Part shown: positions 8,986 through 21,163 of the stretch, in pieces
Layout: every line of letters begins with the position of its first letter
How positions within the stretch are numbered: position 1 is the first letter of the stretch
Source: Rhodanobacter humi
Lineage (GTDB): Bacteria; Pseudomonadota; Gammaproteobacteria; Xanthomonadales; Rhodanobacteraceae
Direction: 5' to 3'
DNA length: 64,000 bases
NCBI RefSeq assembly: GCF_041107455.1
Contig: NZ_JBGBPY010000001.1
Span: forward strand, 2,108,001-2,172,000
The notes under the pieces: generated by a model
What the model was told of the DNA's origin: nothing
Databases searched by the model: none
The model's input: only the letters and a program-made list of their open reading frames with translations
Program-made: the position numbers and the translations under genes

Positions 8986-10395
8986 ATGACCGCCCAGAAA
9001 GTGCTCGACCAGATCGTTGAACACGAGGTCGAGTTCGTCGACTTCCGCTTTGCCGACATGCTCGGCAAGCACCACCACGTCACGTTCCCGGCGCACGCGA
9101 TCGACGAGTCGACCTTCGAGGACGGCAAGATGTTCGACGGCTCCTCGATCACCGGCTGGAAGGGCATCAACGAGTCGGACATGATCCTGATGCCCGACCC
9201 GGACACCGCCTACCTCGACCCGTTCAGCGCGCACACCCAGCTGGTGCTGCATTGCGACGTGCTGGAGCCCAGCACCCTGCAGGCCTACGGCCGCGACCCG
9301 CGCTCGATCGCCAAGCGCGGCGAGGCCTACCTGAAGTCCACCGGCATCGCCGACACCGCCTACTTCGGGCCGGAGCCGGAGTTCTTCATCTTCGACTCGA
9401 TCCGCTGGCAGAACGACATGGGCCGCGTGTTCTACGAAATCGAGTCGGAAGAGGCCGCCTGGAGCACGCGCTTCAAGTACGAGGACGGCAACATGGGCCA
9501 TCGCCCGGGCGTGAAGGGCGGCTACTTCCCGGTCTCGCCGGTGGACAGGCTGGGCGACCTGCGCGCCGACATGTGCAAGGTGCTGGAATCGCTGGGCCAG
9601 AAAGTCGAGGTGCACCACCACGAGGTGGCGAACGCCGGCCAGTGCGAGATCGGCGTGAAGTTCAACACCCTGGTCGCGAAGGCCGACGAACTGCTGACGA
9701 TGAAGTACGTCATCAAGAACGTGGCGCACCAGAACGGCAAGACCGTCACCTTCATGCCCAAGCCCATCGTGGGTGACAACGGCTCGGGCATGCACGTGCA
9801 CCAGTCGCTGGCCAAGAACGGCGAGAACCTGTTCGCCGGCGATCTCTACGGTGGCCTGTCGCAGACCGCGCTGTGGTACATCGGCGGCATCTTCAAGCAC
9901 GCCAAGGCGATCAACGCGTTCGCCAACTCCACCACCAACAGCTACAAGCGCCTGGTGCCGGGCTTCGAGGCGCCGGTGATGCTGGCGTATTCCGCGCGCA
10001 ACCGCTCCGCGAGCTGCCGCATCCCCTACGTGGCCAGCCCCAAGGGCCGCCGCATCGAGGTGCGCTTCCCCGACCCGATGAACTCCGGCTACCTGGTGTT
10101 CACCGCGCTGATGATGGCCGGCCTCGACGGCATCCTCAACAAGATCGACCCCGGCGCGCCGGCTGACAAGGACTTGTACGACCTGCCGCCGGAAGAAGAG
10201 AAGAACATTCCGCAGGTCTGCTCCAGCCTCGACCAGGCATTGGAAGCGCTGGACAAGGATCGCGAGTTCTTGAAGGCCGGCGGCGTGTTCACTGACGACT
10301 TCATCGACGCCTACATCGGCGTGAAGATGCAGGAAGTGACCCGCTACCGCGCCTCGACGCATCCGCTCGAGTTCCAGATGTATTACGCGCTGTAA
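8986..10395 (+). CDS. glnA: Glutamine synthetase type I
   Basis: A 469-residue class I glutamine synthetase, the normal length, forming glutamine from glutamate, ammonia and ATP in the cytoplasm. The ATG at 8986 is preceded by CGAGG nine bases upstream and begins [10 protein letters not shown]. Family motifs include [17 protein letters not shown], the metal-binding [17 protein letters not shown] and NRSASCRIP. Tyr398 in DLYDLPPEE is the adenylylation site used by GlnE, so post-translational control is expected. Upstream sigma-54 and NtrC sites indicate transcriptional control, and a hairpin terminator follows. Confidence 0.98.
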   Translation: MTAQKVLDQIVEHEVEFVDFRFADMLGKHHHVTFPAHAIDESTFEDGKMFDGSSITGWKGINESDMILMPDPDTAYLDPFSAHTQLVLHCDVLEPSTLQAYGRDPRSIAKRGEAYLKSTGIADTAYFGPEPEFFIFDSIRWQNDMGRVFYEIESEEAAWSTRFKYEDGNMGHRPGVKGGYFPVSPVDRLGDLRADMCKVLESLGQKVEVHHHEVANAGQCEIGVKFNTLVAKADELLTMKYVIKNVAHQNGKTVTFMPKPIVGDNGSGMHVHQSLAKNGENLFAGDLYGGLSQTALWYIGGIFKHAKAINAFANSTTNSYKRLVPGFEAPVMLAYSARNRSASCRIPYVASPKGRRIEVRFPDPMNSGYLVFTALMMAGLDGILNKIDPGAPADKDLYDLPPEEEKNIPQVCSSLDQALEALDKDREFLKAGGVFTDDFIDAYIGVKMQEVTRYRASTHPLEFQMYYAL

Positions 10396-10416
10396 CCGGC
10401 GGCATGCGGGGCAAGG

Positions 10417-10445
10417 CAACGGGCGCTTTGGCGCCCGTTGTCGTT
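10417..10445 (+). terminator. Intrinsic terminator of glnA
   Basis: Perfect 10-bp stem CAACGGGCGC (10417-10426) and GCGCCCGTTG (10431-10440) with a TTTG loop, followed by the T-rich TCGTTTCT. It begins 22 nt after the glnA stop. Confidence 0.75.
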
Positions 10446-10524
10446 TCTGCCATCCTCAAACCCCGCGCCTTGCGCATGGCGTCGGCATGCCCGGAGTCGG
10501 CGTCCAGGATGGAAGGGGAGAGCG

Positions 10525-11869
10525 ATGCGGAAAGTGTTCAAGGCCGTGGCATGGATCGTGCGCGTGTTGTTGCTGTTGCTGGTCGCCGCCTTCGCCTGGG
10601 GCCGCTTGCGGCCACCTGCGCCGGCGCAGGCCGAGGCGCTCAAGCGGCTGCAACCGGCGCCCGCGCCGGCCGGGCACAACGCCTGGGCCACGCTGTGGCT
10701 GCAGGATTACGACGTACTCATCGATCGCGTGGATGCGGTCTACGCGCAGGAGCGCGCGCATCTGCAGGCTTGGCTGGCGCAGTTGCCAGCGGACGCCACG
10801 GCTGCGCCGGATTACGTGCCGCTGGCTGCGCAAGGCTTCCAGAAGCGCCCGTCACTCACGGCGGACGAGAACCGGCTCCTGTGCAGCAACCGCGGCGAGG
10901 ATTGCCTCGCCAAGGTGCGCGCAGGCCGTGCCGCTGCACGCTTTGCTGGCGCGGCAATCCGCGCGACTGGCATCGCTGCAGGCGCTCACCGGCGACGACG
11001 CGTTGTGGGACGACTTGTCGATCTCGCCGCAGACACCATTGCCCGGGTTCGGCGCGGCGATGAAGCTGCTGCTCACCGCACCGGCGCTGGATTTCGTCGA
11101 GGGCCGGCAAGCGCAGGCGCTGGATGCGATCTGCACTCAGGCCGCCACCGTGCGCCGCCTGCACGCCCACACCAACTCGCTGGTGGGCGCGATGGTGGCC
11201 GTGGCCTGGATGGACGGCATCGAGCGCGAGCTGGCCGGCATGCTCGCCGCGCTACCCGACGACGAGGCCATCCCGGTCGGCTGCACGCAGGCCTTCGCGC
11301 CGGTCGTCGCCGCGGATGTCAGCCTGTGCGCGCCGATGCGACATGAGTACGACCGCGCCGCCAACGCCATGGCTGTCGTCGACCCCAGCCGGGCCAGCCA
11401 CTGGGCGACGCGCCTGCGTCTGCGCTTGGTGGTCGACCCCCGGGGCACGCGCCGCCTGATCGCGCCGACCTACGCATGGGCCTGCCAGCGCGATGTGCTC
11501 GCCGCGCAAATGTCCGATCGGTCGCTGGCTGCCACGTCGATGCCGCCGGTGCACTACGACCTCTTCGATGCCGTCTCCAACACCATGGGCCTGATCCTGG
11601 CGCGCATCGCGCCGCCCGATTACGCGAAGTACCTCCAGCGCAACGAAGACTATGCCGCCGGCTTGCGCCTGATGGCTTGGGTGCTGCAGCACCGCAGCGA
11701 CACCGCCGGCGCGGCCGACTGGCCGCATCGCCTGCAACAAGCCCTGCCTGCGCTGCAACAAGGCGGAAACCGCCACTTCGCGATCGATCCGGATGGCCGC
11801 CACGTGTGGATGGACTATCGCGCCAAACGCCCCGGCCACGAGGCGCTGGTGCTGTTGCTCGGGCCATAG
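10525..11869 (+). pseudogene. Hypothetical membrane-anchored protein, frameshifted
   Basis: The ATG at 10525 has the strong ribosome site GGAAGGGGAG and starts a signal-anchor (MRKVFKAVAWIVRVLLLLLV). That frame stays protein-like to about 10915 (SNRGEDCLAKVR). The continuation in the next frame (VPLHALLARQSARLASLQAL through to the stop at 11869) has matching composition and no obvious start of its own. Joining the two needs a +1 step near 10915-10925 (GTGCGCGCAGG), as from a one-base insertion. Joined, the product is about 447 residues. I do not recognise the family. A sequencing error would produce the same pattern. Confidence 0.6.
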
Positions 11870-11892
11870 CGCAGCGCGGCACCGAAACCCGT

Positions 11893-11926
11893 TGCACCAA
11901 CGCCGCGCATTGCCCATGATGGTGCA
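11893..11926 (+). promoter_or_regulatory. Two abutting NtrC boxes at the ntrB start
   Basis: Two 17-bp NtrC-like sites lie back to back. At 11893-11909 a perfect TGCACCA is followed by ACG and a 4/7 half. At 11910-11926 a 4/7 half and 3-nt spacer precede a perfect TGGTGCA. The second ends immediately before the ntrB ATG. The design (one perfect and one 4/7 half per site) mirrors the pair at glnA. The position fits NtrC autoregulation, probably repression of a ntrBC promoter. Confidence 0.6.
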
Positions 11927-12930
11927 ATGCGCGGCAATGCAGCATCAAGCGGATTGGAACAGCTGGCGACCGGGGTGGCCCTGGTCGACGCGGAGCTGCG
12001 CGTGCGTTGGGTCAATGCCGCGCTGGCCGAACTGCTGGGCAGCGGCATGCGCAGCGCGGTGGGCCAACCGCTGGCGTTGTGGTTGTGTTCGCCGGATGAC
12101 TTGGCCCAGGCGCAGCGCGCGCTGGACGAGTCGCGCTTCGTGCAGCTGCGCGAAGCGGCGCTGTCGGCGTTCGACGAGCGCACGCTCAAGGCCGATCTGG
12201 CGATCCAGCCCGCGGACGATGGCGGGCTGCTGGTCGAGGTGCACGCGCTGGCCGCGTCGGCGCCGGCCGTCTCGCCGCTGTCGGCCACGCTGCGCGGCTT
12301 CGCGCACGAGGTGAAGAATCCGCTGGCCGGCCTGCGCGGTGCGGCGCAGCTGCTGCAGCGGCGCGTCGACGGCGTCGAGCTGCAGGCGCTGGCCGGCCTG
12401 ATCATCGACGAGGCCGACCGCCTCGCCGCGCTGGCGAATCGCCTGCTGCATCGCGACGGCGCGGCGCGGCTTGGCACGGTGAACATCCACGAATTGCTGG
12501 ACCGGCTCGCCGAGCTCATGCGCGCCGAACCCACGCCGCCGCGGCTGCGCCACGACTATGACCCCAGCCTGCCCGACGTGTGGGGCGATGCGGACCAGCT
12601 GCAACAAGTGCTGCTGAATCTCGCGCGCAACGCGGTGGAAGCGGGCGGGCGCACGCTCACCCTGCGCACGCGCGCCGAGCATGGCGTGCGCGCCGGTGCC
12701 CGCGTGCTGCGCTGCGCGTTGCGCGTGGACGTGGTCGACGACGGCCCCGGCGTGCCCGCGGAACTGCGCGACACACTGTTCGAGCCGCTGGTGTCCGGCC
12801 GTGTCGACGGCACCGGCCTGGGCCTGGCGCTGTCGCGCGAGATCGCCCGCGAACACGGTGGCGAGCTGTGCTGCAGCAGCCATCCGGGCGAGACGGTGTT
12901 CTCGTTGTACCTGCCGCTGGAGCACGCGCC

Positions 12931-12934
<4 letters not shown>
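11927..12934 (+). CDS. glnL: Nitrogen regulation sensor histidine kinase NtrB
   Basis: A 335-residue cytoplasmic two-component kinase (also called NtrB). An N-terminal PAS-like domain (about residues 8-115) precedes the H-box FAHEVKNPLAGLRGAAQLL with phospho-acceptor His127, an N-box (NLARNAVEA) and the G boxes DDGPGVP and GTGLGLAL. No membrane segment is seen, as expected for NtrB. In the family, PII protein controls its kinase and phosphatase activity toward NtrC according to nitrogen supply. The stop overlaps the ntrC ATG (ATGA), so the two are translationally coupled. Confidence 0.95.
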
Positions 12935-14349
<1,415 letters not shown>

Positions 14350-14373
14350 TTCCATCGCCCATGCCGTGCGCAT

Positions 14374-14404
14374 GTCGGGCTGAATCCCGACACGTCACGT
14401 GTCA
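14374..14404. repeat. Hairpins between convergent ntrC and TPR genes
   Basis: GTCGGG-CTGAAT-CCCGAC (14374-14391) is a short REP-like stem, and GACACG-TCA-CGTGTC follows immediately at 14390-14404. Both lie between convergent genes and could act as a bidirectional terminator, although no T-run follows. Confidence 0.45.
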
Positions 14405-14722
14405 GCGCTCCGCCCGCCGCAGGAACACCACCATCTCCTTCTCCGCCTGCTTGTCGCCGCGCTCCTGCGCCACGGCGATGCCTTGCCGCCATGCTTCGGC
14501 GGCGCCGGCGCGGTCGTCCGCGGCGAGGCAGGCCTTGCCCAGCAGTTTCCACGCCGCGGAATAGCGCGCGTCGAAGCGCAGGGCGTGGCGAAATTCCTCG
14601 ATCGCTGCGGCGGCATCGCCCGCTTCCAGCAGCGCGTTGCCCAGTGCGTAGCGCAGCAGCGCGCCGTCGCGCGGGCCGCCGCACTGGCTGCGCAGGCCGG
14701 CGATCAGCGCGTCCCTGCTCAC
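14402..14722 (-). CDS. Small TPR-repeat protein
   Basis: A 106-residue protein made of tetratricopeptide-like helices (LLRYALGNALLEAGDAAAAIEEFRHALRFDARYSAAWKLLG and the following LAADDRAGAAEAWRQGIAVA repeat). The GTG at 14722 overlaps the stop of the upstream glycosyltransferase (GTGA), so it is coupled to that gene. TPR proteins act as scaffolds for protein contacts; a specific partner is not evident, though pairing with a membrane glycosyltransferase suggests a cell-envelope role. Confidence 0.82.
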   Translation of the reverse strand: MSRDALIAGLRSQCGGPRDGALLRYALGNALLEAGDAAAAIEEFRHALRFDARYSAAWKLLGKACLAADDRAGAAEAWRQGIAVAQERGDKQAEKEMVVFLRRAER

Positions 14723-16488
14723 GGCAGCGTGCGCGAGCGCCCGCCGTCGGCCGTGTAGACCTGCGGCGGCTGCTCCGGCTCGGGCGGCGTGTTGCCGTTG
14801 CGCAGGTCGAGCAGCGTGGCGGCGGGCCATACCACCAGCCACGAGGAGCGGAACGGCTGGATCAGCAGCGCGTAACGCAGGGCCTGCGGATCGAGTTTCT
14901 CGGGGTGCTGCACGACCAGGCCGTCGGGATGCGCCTGGGCGAACGCGGCCAGTTGCCTGGGGTCGCGCAATTCCTCGATCGGCCGGATCAGCCGCCCCTG
15001 GAAATGAAACTCGCCCTCGTAGTTGCCGAGATAGCCGACTTCCTTGCCGGCTTGTTCCGCCGCGCCCAGCAGCAGCGAAGTGGGGCGCAGCTCGTAGCGC
15101 GGCCATATGGTGAGGGTGAACAAGGTATTGAGCGCCAACGTGCCGACCAGCCCCGCCACCGCCAGCCGGCGCAGCTCGCCGCGGCCGCGCAGCAGGAGCA
15201 GCAGGCCCAACAGCAGGAACACCACGGCGAAGTAGCGGCTGTACGGTGCGCAGGCGTCGGGCCATTCGCCGTGCAGGTGGTTGCCCGCCACCAGGTTGGG
15301 CAACACGAACAAGAGCAGCGCGAACGCGAGGCTGCCCACGCCCAGCGGCCAGGTGCCCAGCCAGCCGGTGTTGGCGAGTTTCGGCCGGCGTTCGCGCAGC
15401 GTGGCGATCGCGCCGCACAGCAGCAGCATCGTGCCGGCCAGTTCCGGTAGCAGGTAATACAGCTGCTTGCCGCGCACCAGCGAGAACATCAGGAAGGTCG
15501 GCAGCACCCAGCACAGGGCGAAGCGCAGGCCCGGTTCCAGCGGCCGGCGCAGCGCGGCCAGCGCCACCCAGGCGCGCGGCCAGCCGATGAACGGGAACAG
15601 CAGCAGCGGCAGCATCAGCACGTACCACAGCACTGGGCGCGCATGGCTCTGCAGCGGCTCGGCGGTCTGCACGCCGTGGATCACCCGTGCCGCGGTCTGG
15701 CTGAAGAACAGCCGATGCATGTAGGCCTCGCCGCCGGCAAAACCCGCGGGCAGCGCCCAGGCCAGCAGCATGGCGAAGCCCAGGAGCGTGGCCAGCACGC
15801 CGCGGCCGTACCAGCGTGCGCGATGCGTGCGTGCCCAGTCGCTCCACAGCGGGCCGAGCAGCCACGGGAACGCGACATGCAGCAGCATGACCGGCCCCTT
15901 GGTGAGCAGGCCGAAGCCGATGCACAGGCCGAACAGCCACCAGCGCGGCTCGTCGCGACGCACGCCGGGCGCCAGGCACAGCAGCGCGCCCAGCGCCCAC
16001 ACCGCCAGCAGCACGTCGTACATGATCTGCAGGCCGAACAGGAAGGCGTAGGACAGCGCCAGCAGCGTCCACGGCGCGGCCTTGGCCATCCACGGGCGGC
16101 TGGGGAACAGGCGCCGCGCCAGCAGCGAGATCAGCACCAGCTGGGCGCCGCCGAAGATCACTTCCAGCACGCGCGGCCAACCGTCGCCGACGCCGAACAC
16201 GAACCAGCCGGCATGGATCAGCCAGAACAGCAGCGGCGCCTTCTCGCTGTACGGTTCGCCGTTGATGTGGGGCACCAGCCAGTGGTGCTGGTTCCACATC
16301 TCCCACGCCACCGCCAGCGTGCGGGTGGAGTACAGCGGCATCGGGCCGTGCGCGAAGATCGCCAGCAGCGCCACCACCGCCCACAGCGGCAGCCAGGGCC
16401 AGAGCGAGCGCAGGTGTTCGGAGCGGCGGTAGGGGTTTGGGGTCACGGGCAGGCTCGTGCGGGGGAACGGCGCGATTCTAGCCGCCAT
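14719..16488 (-). CDS. GT39/ArnT-like membrane glycosyltransferase
   Basis: A 589-residue polytopic membrane protein of the dolichyl-phosphate-mannose transferase/ArnT superfamily. The first periplasmic loop carries the catalytic-type acidic segment and NGEPYSEKAPLLFW, and about 12 hydrophobic segments follow. ArnT relatives transfer a sugar from an undecaprenyl-phosphate donor to lipid A or another envelope acceptor on the periplasmic face. Acceptor and sugar cannot be assigned here. Translation is coupled to the small TPR gene. A second protein of nearly equal length and type lies at 23964-25730. A GTG at 16446 is a possible shorter start. Confidence 0.85.
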   Translation of the reverse strand: MAARIAPFPRTSLPVTPNPYRRSEHLRSLWPWLPLWAVVALLAIFAHGPMPLYSTRTLAVAWEMWNQHHWLVPHINGEPYSEKAPLLFWLIHAGWFVFGVGDGWPRVLEVIFGGAQLVLISLLARRLFPSRPWMAKAAPWTLLALSYAFLFGLQIMYDVLLAVWALGALLCLAPGVRRDEPRWWLFGLCIGFGLLTKGPVMLLHVAFPWLLGPLWSDWARTHRARWYGRGVLATLLGFAMLLAWALPAGFAGGEAYMHRLFFSQTAARVIHGVQTAEPLQSHARPVLWYVLMLPLLLFPFIGWPRAWVALAALRRPLEPGLRFALCWVLPTFLMFSLVRGKQLYYLLPELAGTMLLLCGAIATLRERRPKLANTGWLGTWPLGVGSLAFALLLFVLPNLVAGNHLHGEWPDACAPYSRYFAVVFLLLGLLLLLRGRGELRRLAVAGLVGTLALNTLFTLTIWPRYELRPTSLLLGAAEQAGKEVGYLGNYEGEFHFQGRLIRPIEELRDPRQLAAFAQAHPDGLVVQHPEKLDPQALRYALLIQPFRSSWLVVWPAATLLDLRNGNTPPEPEQPPQVYTADGGRSRTLP

Positions 16489-16503
16489 GGTCGCAGCGGC
16501 GGC

Positions 16504-16563
16504 GTAGGAGCGGCTTCAGCCGCGATTCGTATCGTCGCCAATCGCGGCTGAAGCCGCTCCTAC
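16504..16563. repeat. REP-like inverted pair, GTAGGAGCGGCTTCAGCCGC family
   Basis: Perfect 24-bp inverted repeats at 16504-16527 and 16540-16563 with a 12-nt spacer. Each arm also contains an internal GCGGCT-TC-AGCCGC palindrome. A second copy lies at 42459-42527. It sits between two tandem minus-strand genes. Confidence 0.9.
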
Positions 16564-16568
16564 CAAGG

Positions 16569-17606
16569 TTAGCGCGGCCAGCGCGCCGGACCCCAGTAGC
16601 CGATGCGCCGGCGGATCTTCAGCTTGCGCCACAGGTTCCACGGTTTGGCGCGGCGGTTGCGGCCACCCTTGGCGATGAAGCGGTCGATGGCGTCGAGGAT
16701 GCGCTCGCTGGAGCGGCCGTCGCGATACGGGTGGATCGCGTCGGCGTAGGCGCGGATCGCCGCCATCAGTTCCGGCGGCCGACTCAGCGCGCGCTCGATC
16801 GCAGGCTCGAAATCCTTCGCCTCGTGGATGTCGATCAGCTGCGGGCCGGGGCGGCGGTTGTTGAACGTCACGACCGGCTTGCCGGTGAGCAGGAACTCGT
16901 TGAGCGCGGAGCTGGTGTCCGAGCACATCATGTCCACCTGGCCGAACAGTTCGAGGATGTTGTCGTTCTCGGCGAACGTGAGGTACTCGTTCTGCAGCGC
17001 CTTGAACTTCGCCACGGTGTCCGGATTCATCTTCGGGTGGAAGCTGACGATCCAGCGCCAGCGGCCGTCGCGCGACAGCCGCTTCACCTCCTCGTACAGC
17101 GTTTCCGCCGCGCTCCACGAGGGCGAGAAGGTGGAGTGGTAGAGGATCACCGGCGGCGTGCGCACCGGCGGCAGCGTGCCGCCCAGCTCGCGCATGAACG
17201 GGTCGATCTTGGGGAAGCCGGTCTCGATCACGCTGAAGTGGCCGAGCTTGTCGGCGATGGCCTGGAACTGCGCGGTGTCGCGCGGGCCGGTGGTGCAGTA
17301 CAGGTCGAAGAAGCCGCGCACGTAGATGTGCCGCGGCTTGCCGGCGTCGAAGCCGTGGAAGGTCTCCACCTTCACGCCGGGGAAGAAGTGCGGCACCGCG
17401 TTGGACGAGGTGATCACCGCGAGCGGCTTCCACGCGCGTACCTCCCGTACCGTCAACAGGCGCTCGTCGGCGTGCAGATCCTCGGCGCCGGGACCGTCGA
17501 AGAACCATGCCGCCTCGTCGCCACGCGCGCGGATCGCCGCCTGGATCGGCCGCAGGATCGCCAGCGCGTAGCGCTCGGAACCGTAGAGGAGGTAGTGCTT
17601 GGGCAT
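16569..17606 (-). CDS. CDP-glycerol glycerophosphotransferase-family protein
   Basis: A 345-residue protein resembling the CDP-glycerol:polyol phosphate transferase family. Recognisable features are the ETFHGFDAGKP segment (equivalent to the donor-site HG-x-K motif), LYHSTFSPSWS, and MCSDTSSALNEFLLTGKPVVTFNN, close to the family DxSS...E signature. In Gram-negative relatives such proteins add phospho-polyol groups to lipopolysaccharide or capsule. The location among LPS-type transferases agrees. The exact donor is unknown. Confidence 0.78.
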   Translation of the reverse strand: MPKHYLLYGSERYALAILRPIQAAIRARGDEAAWFFDGPGAEDLHADERLLTVREVRAWKPLAVITSSNAVPHFFPGVKVETFHGFDAGKPRHIYVRGFFDLYCTTGPRDTAQFQAIADKLGHFSVIETGFPKIDPFMRELGGTLPPVRTPPVILYHSTFSPSWSAAETLYEEVKRLSRDGRWRWIVSFHPKMNPDTVAKFKALQNEYLTFAENDNILELFGQVDMMCSDTSSALNEFLLTGKPVVTFNNRRPGPQLIDIHEAKDFEPAIERALSRPPELMAAIRAYADAIHPYRDGRSSERILDAIDRFIAKGGRNRRAKPWNLWRKLKIRRRIGYWGPARWPR

Positions 17607-17647
17607 GGAGGTCGGGTGTGCGGAGGAAGGGCCTAGCTTACTTTGCT

Positions 17648-17827
17648 CCCTCTCCCCGCCGGGGAGAGGGCTGGGGTGAGGGGTGGTTCTTGCCAGGACC
17701 TAGCATCAGGGCGAAGTGCGCTTCGACAAGTACGGGGCAAGCCTTGGCCCCCTCACCTCAATCCTCTTCCTCGCTCCTCAAGGCAGGGCCATCCATGGCC
17801 CTTCCCCGCGTCCCAAAGGGGAGAGGA
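17648..17827. repeat. C-rich palindromic repeats, simple and composite copies
   Basis: 17648-17683 is a simple unit (CCCTCTCCCCGCC then GGGGAGAGGGCTGGGGTGAG). 17748-17827 is a composite copy in which the C-rich and G-rich arms are separated by about 45 nt containing GGGCCATCCATGGCCC. A closely related composite occurs in the opposite orientation at 27239-27326. The rest of the 274-bp gap holds nothing else recognisable. Confidence 0.8.
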
Positions 17828-17880
17828 GGCAAACGTGCCGTGCAGGCCCGCAGTTTCGAACTGCGCAGTCGCGTGGGGCA

Positions 17881-18696
17881 TCAATGCTCGATGCGATGTT
17901 TTTCCAATGCGTCGGCCGCCTCCGCCACCGACGCCGGGTTTTCCACCATCTCGTAGTAGCGCATGCGCTTGTACAGCGCGTAGCTGGCCGCGGTCTGCGC
18001 GATCACGAAGCCGCGCCAGCCGTCGAGCATGGCCAACCGGAACACGTAGTCCTTGAGGAAGGCCAGCAGGTACACGAACGGCGCCTGCCACATCCGCGCG
18101 GGCTTGCCCTTGTCGCGCCAGTCGCGGCACTTCAGCTCGGCGTAGCGCAGCACTTTGAGCTGTTTGTGCACCAGGGTGGGGTTGTTGGCGTGGTCGAACG
18201 GCGCATCGAAGGTGGGTGCCTTGCCCTCGAAACGCAGCGACTCGTGCACCCGCGCATCGCTCCAGCGCGCACGGCTGCGGTGGTAGAGCCGGGCCAGCTG
18301 CTCGCCCATGTTGGGGCGGTACCAGCGCATCGGCCGGCCCATGTAGATCGTGCGCCGGCGCAGCCACGCGGCGGGGGCGTCGCCCGCCATCAGCGCGGGC
18401 AGCTTGCGTTCCAGCTCGGCGGCCAATTCAGGCGAGAGGCACTCGTCGGCATCCAGCACCAGGATCCAGTCGTGGCTGCACTGGGTGGTGGCGAAGTTGC
18501 GCTGGGGGCCGAAGCCCAGCCAGTCCTGGTGCACCACGCGGGCGCCGTGCGCCTGTGCGATCGCCACGGTGCCGTCGTCGCTGCCCGAGTCCACCACCAG
18601 CTTCTCCGCCGCGAACGGCACGCTGTCCAGGCAGCGTGCGATGCAGGCCGCCTCGTTGCGGGTGATGACGGCGAGGGTGATCGGCAGGGAGGGCAT
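17881..18696 (-). CDS. Family 2 glycosyltransferase, LPS-core type (WaaE/KdtX-like)
   Basis: A 271-residue GT2 protein. The N-terminal ITRNEAACIARCLDSV and VVDSGSDDGTVAIAQ segments and the DADE (VLDADECLSPEL) metal/nucleotide-sugar motif are characteristic. The region GRPMRWYRPNMGEQLARLYHR and VHESLRFEGK resembles WaaE/KdtX LPS-core glucosyltransferases. It would act at the inner face of the cytoplasmic membrane using a UDP-sugar. It lies next to an O-antigen-ligase-like gene on the opposite strand. Confidence 0.82.
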   Translation of the reverse strand: MPSLPITLAVITRNEAACIARCLDSVPFAAEKLVVDSGSDDGTVAIAQAHGARVVHQDWLGFGPQRNFATTQCSHDWILVLDADECLSPELAAELERKLPALMAGDAPAAWLRRRTIYMGRPMRWYRPNMGEQLARLYHRSRARWSDARVHESLRFEGKAPTFDAPFDHANNPTLVHKQLKVLRYAELKCRDWRDKGKPARMWQAPFVYLLAFLKDYVFRLAMLDGWRGFVIAQTAASYALYKRMRYYEMVENPASVAEAADALEKHRIEH

Positions 18697-18897
18697 GGCG
18701 GGATTCTAGCGGGCCGGCGCGCGTCTCCGTGGGTGGCCGCGTTGACGCCTTCTGCACACTCTGCCGACTGGTGGGCTGGGTTTCAGCTGGCGACAGGCAT
18801 GATGCGGTCATCGTCATCATGCGCTGGCGCGTTCGCCGGCGTATTGATCCTGCGGGATGCGCCATTGGTTATGCTGCGCGCTGCGCAAGGGAGTGCG

Positions 18898-20196
18898 GTG
18901 GCGATCGCACGCGCCATGTCCGAAGGTTCCATGGGTCACGAGAAACACAACATACCGCTGATGCAGAGCCTGCCGGTCGCACCGCAGCCGCGCGCCGACA
19001 TCGGCGCCGTACCGCTGTTCCTGCGCCGCCGCGGGTTCTGGCAGGGCGTGCTGGGCGCAGGCATCGTGTGGATGATGCTCGGCCTGGTGGCGATGCCCTC
19101 GGGGATATCGTTCAACCCGGGCAAGCTGTACCAGGGCAGCCTGATCGTGCTGTTGTACCTGCCGGCCTGGTGCCTCGCGCTGACGCTGCGGGCGGCGACC
19201 TGGAAGGCGTTGCTGCCGCTGCCGGCGTTCCGGATCTTCCTGCTGCTGCTGGCCTGGGCCACGCTGTCCCTGCTGTGGGCGCACGCACGGCATCCGGGCG
19301 ACGAGCTCAGCCGGCTGCTGAGCGTGCTGGCCTTCGTGCTGGCGTGGCCGGTCTGGTTGGGCGAGGACGAACGGCGCGGGCACCGCCTGCTGTTGCTGGC
19401 AGGCCTGGGCGTCGCGCTGTTCGCGGGCTACTACTGCGTGCACTACCTGTACCGTCCGCCGGAGGACGGCCGCATCGTGGGCGAAGGTGTGATCGCGACC
19501 GCGAACTACGCCGCGGCGGTGATGGGCGCGGCCTGCCTCTGGCTGGCCTTGCTGCCGATCGCCGACCGGCGCGTCTCGGCGCTGCGCTGGCTGGCCCTGC
19601 CGGTGCTGCTGGCCTTCATCGCGCTGACCGGGTCGCGCAGCGTGTGGCTGGCGCTGGCCTTGTGCGCGATGTTCGCTCCGCTGTGGCATGCGGGGCGTGG
19701 CGCGCGCTGGCTGGCCGGCGTGGCACTGGTCGTGGTGCTGGCCAGCTGCTTCTGGCCGCTGCCGGTGCTGGTGGAACGCGGCACTTCGCTGCGGCCGCAG
19801 CTCTTCGTGCAATCCATGCACCTGATCGCGCAACACCCGTGGCTGGGCCTGGGCCAGAATGCGCCGTTCACGCTGGTGGTGGCCGGGGCCGACTACACGC
19901 ACAGCCACAACGTGCTGACCCAGACCATGATCGAACTGGGCCTGCCCGGCCTGCTGCTGTTGGTTGCGCTCTGGCTGGCGACGGCCTGGCTGGGCTGGCG
20001 GCATCGGCAACGGGTGACCGGCCGGCTGGTGCTGGTGCTGTGGGTGTACGCCAGCGTGGTGCTGCAGTTCGACATGCCGCAGCTGCTGGACAGCCCGCGT
20101 CCCGGCTGGCTGCTGGTGTGGCTGCCGCTGGCGCTGGCGCTGTGGCTGGAGCTGGATGCGCGCCGCCGTGCGGTCGTCGCGGCTCGCTTACACTAG
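18898..20196 (+). CDS. O-antigen ligase/polymerase-like membrane protein
   Basis: A polytopic membrane protein of about 432 residues of the Wzy_C/WaaL superfamily. About 10-11 hydrophobic segments surround a periplasmic loop with [26 protein letters not shown] and [20 protein letters not shown], the usual signature (HPWLGxG...HxHNxxLQ). Such proteins join O-antigen or other polymer to lipid A-core on the periplasmic side. The GTG at 18898 has the best ribosome site (AAGGGAG, four bases before it); ATGs at 18916 and 18931 are alternatives. Confidence 0.82.
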   Translation: MAIARAMSEGSMGHEKHNIPLMQSLPVAPQPRADIGAVPLFLRRRGFWQGVLGAGIVWMMLGLVAMPSGISFNPGKLYQGSLIVLLYLPAWCLALTLRAATWKALLPLPAFRIFLLLLAWATLSLLWAHARHPGDELSRLLSVLAFVLAWPVWLGEDERRGHRLLLLAGLGVALFAGYYCVHYLYRPPEDGRIVGEGVIATANYAAAVMGAACLWLALLPIADRRVSALRWLALPVLLAFIALTGSRSVWLALALCAMFAPLWHAGRGARWLAGVALVVVLASCFWPLPVLVERGTSLRPQLFVQSMHLIAQHPWLGLGQNAPFTLVVAGADYTHSHNVLTQTMIELGLPGLLLLVALWLATAWLGWRHRQRVTGRLVLVLWVYASVVLQFDMPQLLDSPRPGWLLVWLPLALALWLELDARRRAVVAARLH

Positions 20197-20220
20197 GCGC
20201 CTCGCGTTCCGGAACGACCC

Positions 20221-21162
<942 letters not shown>

Positions 21163-21163
21163 G

